38,390 bases of DNA. Origin: CAZQRW01 sp964596115 (GTDB lineage: Bacteria > Hydrothermota > UBA3072 > B12-G15). The first letter of the stretch is position 1. Each line of letters begins with the position of its first letter. The notes under the pieces were generated by a model that saw only the letters and a program-made list of their open reading frames with translations, ran no database searches and was not told the origin of the DNA. Positions 34,201 through 38,390 of the stretch are shown here, piece after piece. The DNA lies in contig CAZQRW010000011.1 in the NCBI GenBank assembly GCA_964596115.1, positions 1-38,390 of the forward strand. Reading direction: 5' to 3'. A program made the position numbers and the translations under genes.

Positions 34201-35867
34201 TGTATCATTTCACCTATTGAGAAAATGAGATTTTTATGTCCATCCCCAAAGCCAAATTCAAGTCTTATTGGGCCTATAGGTGTAGAATAATGAACGCCAA
34301 TCCCATATGTTTTTAGAAACTCAGAGTGGAGGAGAAGAAAGTCTACAAAAGTTACAAGGTATAACCCCCTTGTTATGAGAAATTTTGGCTGAAATGTGAA
34401 ATGGTTAAACTCTTTTAAATACCATCTGCCTGTTAATGTATCCAGAGTATCCCCATATTCGTATTCCTTATATCCTCTCAGTATATTAATACCGTCAAGA
34501 TGAAATAGGTTTGTGTAAGAAGGAAGAGAATGGTAGATTATATTGCCCCTCTTGAAGTAATTCTCAAGTACTATTCTTTTAATATTTAAGTAAGTCGCAA
34601 TGCTAAAATCATATTTGTAAAAATTTTCATCTCCACCAAGGAAACCGCCACCTTTGTAAAATGTAACCTGCGTTTTTATGCCTTTCTTAGGGTCAAGCAT
34701 GTTGTCTCTATTATCCGATTCAATATGATGGGAAAGTATACGGCTTATACTTTTTCTGAAACTGCTTGTTTCCTGTTTGTATATATAACTTAGGTAAATT
34801 CCATATTTGTTATTTTTTGTATAACCAAGTTTTGTTTCGAGGTCCTCATAACGTAGTGCTGTATCTGTTCTCTCTGAAGTTAGTGTGTATGTAAGGATAA
34901 AACTGAGAGGCGTGAGGAGAATATCCTTTGATTTGAATTTTGTAAATATGTTAGTCCTTAATCCCCCTTTTACATTAAACCCCTGTTCTAATTCAAATTT
35001 TAAACTATGCTCACCTGAAAATAGTCCTTTTTGAGTTAACCTTGTCTTTCCTACAACCCATTCAAGGGATTGTATGCCCCCACCGATTGCTATTTCAGTC
35101 CTCTTAGATGAGAGTATATTAAAAATAATATTTACAGAATCTGAACGTAGTGCAAGTCCCTCTGTTTTTACTTCAATCCTTTCGAAGAGGTAGGTCTGTA
35201 GAAGTTCCTTTTTAACTTGATTTACTTTCTCAGGGTTATAGATTTCCCCAGATTTTAACCTTTTTGTATATTTGTGTATAACCTTATCCCTTATTCCACT
35301 TTTATTTTCTACTATTATTCTTCGAATAAAAACCCTTTTCCCCTCATCTATAAGATATCGTATAATGACACCCTTTCCTTTAGAAACAGAAAATGTATCA
35401 GTTATATTTGTATAGGGGTATCCATTTCTTGAATAATAATCCATTATTGCATATCCTGAAAGAGTAGAGTAGAGTGCGCTATAAGGATTATTTTTCTTAA
35501 TCTTCAAAAGAGGTAAAATAGATTGAATCGGAATAGATCTGTTTCCAAGAATACGTATTTCTAATACAGGATAACGCAGTCCTTCTATTATCTTAAAAAC
35601 TATTGATATACCCTTCTTTTTGAAATTTACTTTTATATATTTTTTGATATTGATGTCAAAAAACCCATTGTCTTTATAAAGTCGGATTAACTTTATTTCA
35701 TCATGTCTAAGGGCATACTCGTTATATTCTACACCGGGTTTGCTTTCTACTCTCTTTAATAATTCTTTATTCGAAAAAAATTTATTCCCTTCAAAATTTA
35801 CATTTATTAACATGAACTTCCCAAATAGGGAAATAGCGAGAAAGAAGAGCAAGAAGGCTTTTTTCAA
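34197..35867 (-). CDS. Omp85-family outer-membrane assembly protein (TamA/BamA-like)
   Basis: A 556-residue protein that starts at TTG 35867, where it overlaps the TtcA-like gene as TTGA; AGGA lies about 9 bases upstream. The signal peptide is MKKAFLLFFLAISLFG. Several POTRA-type segments follow (INVNFEGNKFFSNKELLKRV; VLEIRILGNRSIP), then a 16-strand barrel, with DNRDNMLDPKKG and the loop-6 motif ILRGYKEY (RGY/F) diagnostic of Omp85. The barrel ends GPIRLEFGFGDGHKNLIFSIGEMIQ. POTRA content is small, as in TamA; linkage to tamB supports TamA over BamA. Confidence 0.9.
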   Translation of the reverse strand: MKKAFLLFFLAISLFGKFMLINVNFEGNKFFSNKELLKRVESKPGVEYNEYALRHDEIKLIRLYKDNGFFDINIKKYIKVNFKKKGISIVFKIIEGLRYPVLEIRILGNRSIPIQSILPLLKIKKNNPYSALYSTLSGYAIMDYYSRNGYPYTNITDTFSVSKGKGVIIRYLIDEGKRVFIRRIIVENKSGIRDKVIHKYTKRLKSGEIYNPEKVNQVKKELLQTYLFERIEVKTEGLALRSDSVNIIFNILSSKRTEIAIGGGIQSLEWVVGKTRLTQKGLFSGEHSLKFELEQGFNVKGGLRTNIFTKFKSKDILLTPLSFILTYTLTSERTDTALRYEDLETKLGYTKNNKYGIYLSYIYKQETSSFRKSISRILSHHIESDNRDNMLDPKKGIKTQVTFYKGGGFLGGDENFYKYDFSIATYLNIKRIVLENYFKRGNIIYHSLPSYTNLFHLDGINILRGYKEYEYGDTLDTLTGRWYLKEFNHFTFQPKFLITRGLYLVTFVDFLLLHSEFLKTYGIGVHYSTPIGPIRLEFGFGDGHKNLIFSIGEMIQ

Positions 35868-36535
35868 GGTAGAAATTCCTTCTTTATGGTAAATAGGGCT
35901 TTATAGACATTGTTTCTTCCATCGGGGAATTTATCCAGGAGTTCTTCCATATTTTTTCTTTTTGTATTCACACTGTGCGGACAGGGATTTTCAAAATATG
36001 GCAAAACTCTTTTCTGGATATATCTTTCAATTTCTATCTTGCTTACATAGTATAATGGACGGATTATAGTTATTTCACCATTGAAGAAAACCTGTTTTGG
36101 AGATATTGTTGAAACCTCCCCGTGGTAGAATATATTCATTAAAAAGGTTATGATAGCGTCATCTCTCGTGTGCCCAAAGGCAATCTTTTTAAACCCCTTG
36201 CTATGTGCTATTTCAAATATTCTTTTTCTCCTTAAAAAGGAACAGAGAAAACAAGGAGAATATGCTGTTTTTTCGGCTTGTTTTCCAAAATCTGTCTTCT
36301 CTACATAGAATGGATATCCCAAATTGTGTAAATATGTTTTAATCCCATTGAGGTCTTCTCCAAATCCCATATCAAGATGAATCACAAATAAATTTGAGAT
36401 GTTTTTGTTTTTTGAAAGAACATCAAGAAGAACAGCACTATCTTTACCACCTGAATACGCAATAGCTACACTATCACCGCTTTCAAGTAATTTGTATTTA
36501 TAAATTGATGAAGAAACCTTTGTTTCAAGACTCAT
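35864..36535 (-). CDS. TtcA-like PP-loop ATPase (tRNA thiolation family)
   Basis: A 223-residue PP-loop protein. The ATP-pyrophosphatase motif SGGKDS is at residues 28-33, the TtcA-type cysteine pair at C95 and C98 (SPCFLC), GHTRDDAIITFLMN with the conserved acidic pair follows, and a third cysteine lies in NPCPHS. TtcA makes 2-thiocytidine at position 32 of some tRNAs using an iron-sulfur cluster; the three-cysteine layout fits but the length is at the short end (E. coli TtcA about 311). It overlaps MEMO-AMMECR1 (ATGA) and the Omp85 gene (TTGA), so it is co-translated with both; why a tRNA modifier sits here is unclear. Confidence 0.85.
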   Translation of the reverse strand: MSLETKVSSSIYKYKLLESGDSVAIAYSGGKDSAVLLDVLSKNKNISNLFVIHLDMGFGEDLNGIKTYLHNLGYPFYVEKTDFGKQAEKTAYSPCFLCSFLRRKRIFEIAHSKGFKKIAFGHTRDDAIITFLMNIFYHGEVSTISPKQVFFNGEITIIRPLYYVSKIEIERYIQKRVLPYFENPCPHSVNTKRKNMEELLDKFPDGRNNVYKALFTIKKEFLP

Positions 36536-37956
36536 TCATTATTTTCAGAAAAAACCAATGCCTGAAATTTATATATTTTTGTTTCGGGTCTCTTCCAACA
36601 ATCACCTGAAAGCCCAGCCTTGTGGCAGGTTTCCTCCAGGAATGTCCGTTTGTCCCAATTATACTCAGTGGGGACTTGAGGCAAAAGGAGTCCTGAATAA
36701 AATCCTGATTCAATATATAAACCATCTCTTCCAACTTTAATCTCATCAGGAGAATTCACCTTCTGAAAAGGTGTTAGGACAGAGATTTCAATTTCTATAT
36801 CCTTCAACTCAGAATAAGAAACAGGTGGAAATCTCGGATCCTGAGTTGCAGCTGCAATTGCCATTTCTATAACTCCCTCATATAGTGGTTTTAATCCTCT
36901 AATTAAGCCAATGCAACCACGTAAGTTCCCTCCCTCCTTTAGTGTTACAAATACACCCGTTTTTGTTTTAAGAGTTTTGTCACTGACATTAAACTCTGGG
37001 GTTGTATGGCTTGAAAGATATTGTTCAAGGGTTTTCCTTGCAATGTTCAGGAGTGTTTCTTTCTCCTTTTTGTTCAGCTTAAAAACATTGCTTTCCTGGT
37101 TATTTACTTTTTTGTTATTTTCATTTTCTCCGATTATTACTGCAGAGACATATCCTACTACATAGCCCCCATATGAACCCGTAACATCTGCAGAGGTAGT
37201 TGTGTGGAGTATTCTAACACTCTTTCCGCCTAATTTTTTTGTCGTCTTTAGTACTACTGCAATGGGACCTCCACCACAGGCAGCTGCTATTCTTCTTTCT
37301 TCCATTGATCTTACAAATGAAAAAAGCCCATGACCATCATAATCGGAAATATAATTTATAACATTTTGATCTATCTCCTTTGCCTGCTCATATGAATATC
37401 CATGATACAGATCGGAACTGGCAAGAAGGAGGGTATGCTCTGGATCCTTTATTGTTTTAATAAGAGATTGAACAAGAATATTAATATTATCCTCGGTTTG
37501 ATTACCCATTACGATTGGAACTATCTTAAAGTTTTTTAGTACCTCCTGTAGGAATGGGATCTCTACTTCAATGGAATGTTCTTGAGAATGCCCTTCAGGA
37601 AAATAATCTATCTTTTCATTTTGAGCCATTAATCTTTTTGCAAAGTCCTCGTCTATTTTTACAGTTCCAAGGGGAGTACGCCACTCTCCCTTTGGGTATA
37701 TAGACATCCCGTCAAAAATTGAGTAGTGGGATGGCCCAATTAAAACTACAGTGCTATATTTTTTGCCCATAATTGCCTTATATCCATAAGCTGCAGTTGG
37801 ACCAGAATAGGGGTAACCTGCATGAGGTGAGATGATGCCGAATATATGCCCCTTTATTGAGATATGTGCATTTTGTAAGTATTCTTTTATCATATGATCC
37901 AGGGATTCCGGATTAGCTGGATAAAAGGCACCCGCAACTACAGGTTCTCTAATCAT
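36532..37956 (-). CDS. AmmeMemoRadiSam B-A fusion (MEMO-like plus AMMECR1)
   Basis: A 474-residue two-domain protein. Residues about 1-265 are MEMO-like (REPVVAGAFYPANP, ISPHAGYPYSG, LIGPSHYS, EHSIEVEIPFL, SSDLYHGYS, ACGGGP), resembling an extradiol-dioxygenase fold with potential metal-binding His. Residues about 290-474 are AMMECR1 (FVTLKEGGNLRGCIGLIRG, AAATQDPRFPPVSYSEL, LPQVPTEYNWDKRTFLEETCHKAGL). These are parts A and B of the three-part AmmeMemoRadiSam set; the radical-SAM partner is not in the window. I chose ATG 37956 because a G-run (GGGGG) precedes it. In-frame ATGs at 37983 and 38007 would add a hydrophobic head (MFFLLSLLMA); 38007 lies close behind a promoter. Confidence 0.92.
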   Translation of the reverse strand: MIREPVVAGAFYPANPESLDHMIKEYLQNAHISIKGHIFGIISPHAGYPYSGPTAAYGYKAIMGKKYSTVVLIGPSHYSIFDGMSIYPKGEWRTPLGTVKIDEDFAKRLMAQNEKIDYFPEGHSQEHSIEVEIPFLQEVLKNFKIVPIVMGNQTEDNINILVQSLIKTIKDPEHTLLLASSDLYHGYSYEQAKEIDQNVINYISDYDGHGLFSFVRSMEERRIAAACGGGPIAVVLKTTKKLGGKSVRILHTTTSADVTGSYGGYVVGYVSAVIIGENENNKKVNNQESNVFKLNKKEKETLLNIARKTLEQYLSSHTTPEFNVSDKTLKTKTGVFVTLKEGGNLRGCIGLIRGLKPLYEGVIEMAIAAATQDPRFPPVSYSELKDIEIEISVLTPFQKVNSPDEIKVGRDGLYIESGFYSGLLLPQVPTEYNWDKRTFLEETCHKAGLSGDCWKRPETKIYKFQALVFSENNE

Positions 37957-38004
37957 ATTACCCCCTTTGTTTTCTATCGCCATTAATAATGATAGTAAGA
38001 AAAA

Positions 38005-38045
38005 CATTTTATTTATATTATAATACAAAAAAATTAATATTTCAA
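38005..38045 (-). promoter_or_regulatory. Promoter of the MEMO-AMMECR1 operon
   Basis: TTGAAA (38040-38045), 17 bases and TATAAT (38017-38022) on the - strand. An in-frame ATG (38005-38007) lies 9 bases beyond the -10, so a nearly leaderless longer start is possible. The Shine-Dalgarno-led ATG at 37956 would give a leader of about 50-60 bases. Confidence 0.75.
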
Positions 38046-38075
38046 CCTTTTTCTTCATGTTTGTTATTACTATAA

Positions 38076-38109
38076 AAAGACCGTGATTCGTGATTCGTGA
38101 ATTGTGAAA
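38076..38109. repeat. Heptamer repeat CGTGATT
   Basis: CGTGATT (38082-38088), CGTGATT (38089-38095), CGTGAAT (38096-38102) and TGTGAAA (38103-38109), preceded by AAAAGAC. It is the inverted counterpart of the run at 24875-24901, including the flank CTTTTTAT. Non-coding. Confidence 0.8.
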
Positions 38110-38146
38110 AAAGGCTTTTCTTTACAGAAGACCGGGACAGACAGAC

Positions 38147-38312
38147 AAGGTAGGAGAGAAATAGAAAGAGAAGCGAGGTAGGAGTAGAGTAGAAAGAAGA
38201 GCAAGGTAGGAGAGAAGTAGAAAGAGAAGCAAGGTAGAAGAAGTATAGAAAGAATAGCGAGGAAAAGGGCAACAGGATAGAGTAGAGGCGAACCAAAAAA
38301 GAGGGGCGAGGA
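38147..38312 (+). repeat. Right 28-bp polypurine tandem array
   Basis: Four exact 28-base units at 38147-38174, 38175-38202, 38203-38230 and 38231-38258, in the same orientation as the left array. The last two match units 3 and 4 of the left array almost base for base. The downstream tail (GGGCAACAGGAT, AGGCGAACC) to about 38312 is also shared, so roughly 110 bases are homologous between the scaffold ends, about 38 kb apart. Confidence 0.88.
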
Positions 38313-38390
38313 TATTGCTGCTCCGCACTCAGGTTCGCTCTCGTGAGATTTCATCTCACGAACCATGCCCGCTCACCCTCCGTGAGGCTT
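38313..38390. other. GC-rich end segment with a bulged hairpin
   Basis: TCGTGAGAT (38341-38349) and ATCTCACGA (38353-38361) form a perfect 9-bp stem with loop TTC. Alternatively TGAGAT/ATCTCA plus GGTTCG (38332-38337)/CGAACC (38359-38364) gives 12 pairs with a 6-base bulge. CGAACC also occurs at 38289-38294, inside the array tail. A smaller hairpin CTCAC/GTGAG lies at 38372-38386. Composition is far more GC-rich than the surrounding genes. No gene recognised; it could be the edge of a mobile or structural RNA element cut off by the window end. Confidence 0.55.

Noticed and set aside
38042..38366. Open - strand frames through the right array, up to about 98 codons
   Set aside because: Low-complexity Leu/Ser/Tyr/Phe translation of the repeat; overlaps heptamer repeats and the hairpin. 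Not coding.

Overview
The window looks like a chromosomal scaffold from an uncultured, AT-rich, double-membraned bacterium. Diderm markers are MlaE/MlaD lipid-transport proteins, an Omp85 protein (TamA/BamA type) overlapping a TamB-like protein, MurA, a PorV/UPF0164-like outer-membrane protein, and a decayed remnant of a type IX-like C-terminal sorting domain. The last two point to the FCB superphylum or a neighbouring candidate phylum (WOR-3/Stahlbacteria or similar). That placement is inference from gene content, not from a marker-gene tree. Both ends lie in the same kind of 28-bp tandem repeat, and a 100-N gap sits at 24367-24466, so this is probably a short-read scaffold that broke at repeats.

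Layout. 1-398: repeat array and an inverted repeat. 399-1301 (-): nadA. 1399-4806 (-): MscS channel, amino-acid permease fused to a PTS EIIA domain, and a DUF4230 protein, with overlapping ends. 4985-11643 (-): compact operon polX-murA-nadB-hpf-hprK-rapZ, every junction overlapping. 11798-14980 (-): a large GGDEF-AAA-TPR signalling protein. A divergent promoter region follows at about 14981-15074. 15075-24699 (+): nnrED; mlaE-mlaD; then hflX-glmM-glmS-porV-like-flavin reductase and a glycosyltransferase broken by the gap. 25043-30204 (+): nfeD-slipin, two glycosyltransferases, and an RlmD/TrmA-type RNA methyltransferase that seems to start at ATC. 30205-30873: pseudogene scrap, tRNA-Arg(ACG) with a consensus promoter, and one stray repeat unit. 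30874-37956 (-): MEMO-AMMECR1 fusion, TtcA-like protein, Omp85 and TamB, every junction a 4-base overlap. 37957-38390: promoter, heptamer repeat, second 28-bp array and a GC-rich hairpin.

How the genes fit together. NadA and NadB make quinolinate for NAD, and NnrED repairs damaged NAD(P)H. GlmM and GlmS make glucosamine phosphate, the precursor of the UDP-GlcNAc used by MurA, and RapZ is a known regulator of glmS in enterobacteria. HprK, RapZ, HPF and an EIIA domain fused to a permease look like remnants of a regulatory phosphotransferase network rather than a sugar-uptake PTS. The envelope genes form a third theme.

The most striking non-coding signal is promoter geometry. Seven operon-head genes (nadA, mscS, polX, the GGDEF gene, mlaE, hflX, nfeD) have a TTGA-type -35 box whose first base lies 34-36 bases before the ATG and a -10-like box ending 6-7 bases before it, with no room for a ribosome-binding site. 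This predicts leaderless mRNAs. Several internal genes, nnrED and the methyltransferase gene do have Shine-Dalgarno sequences.
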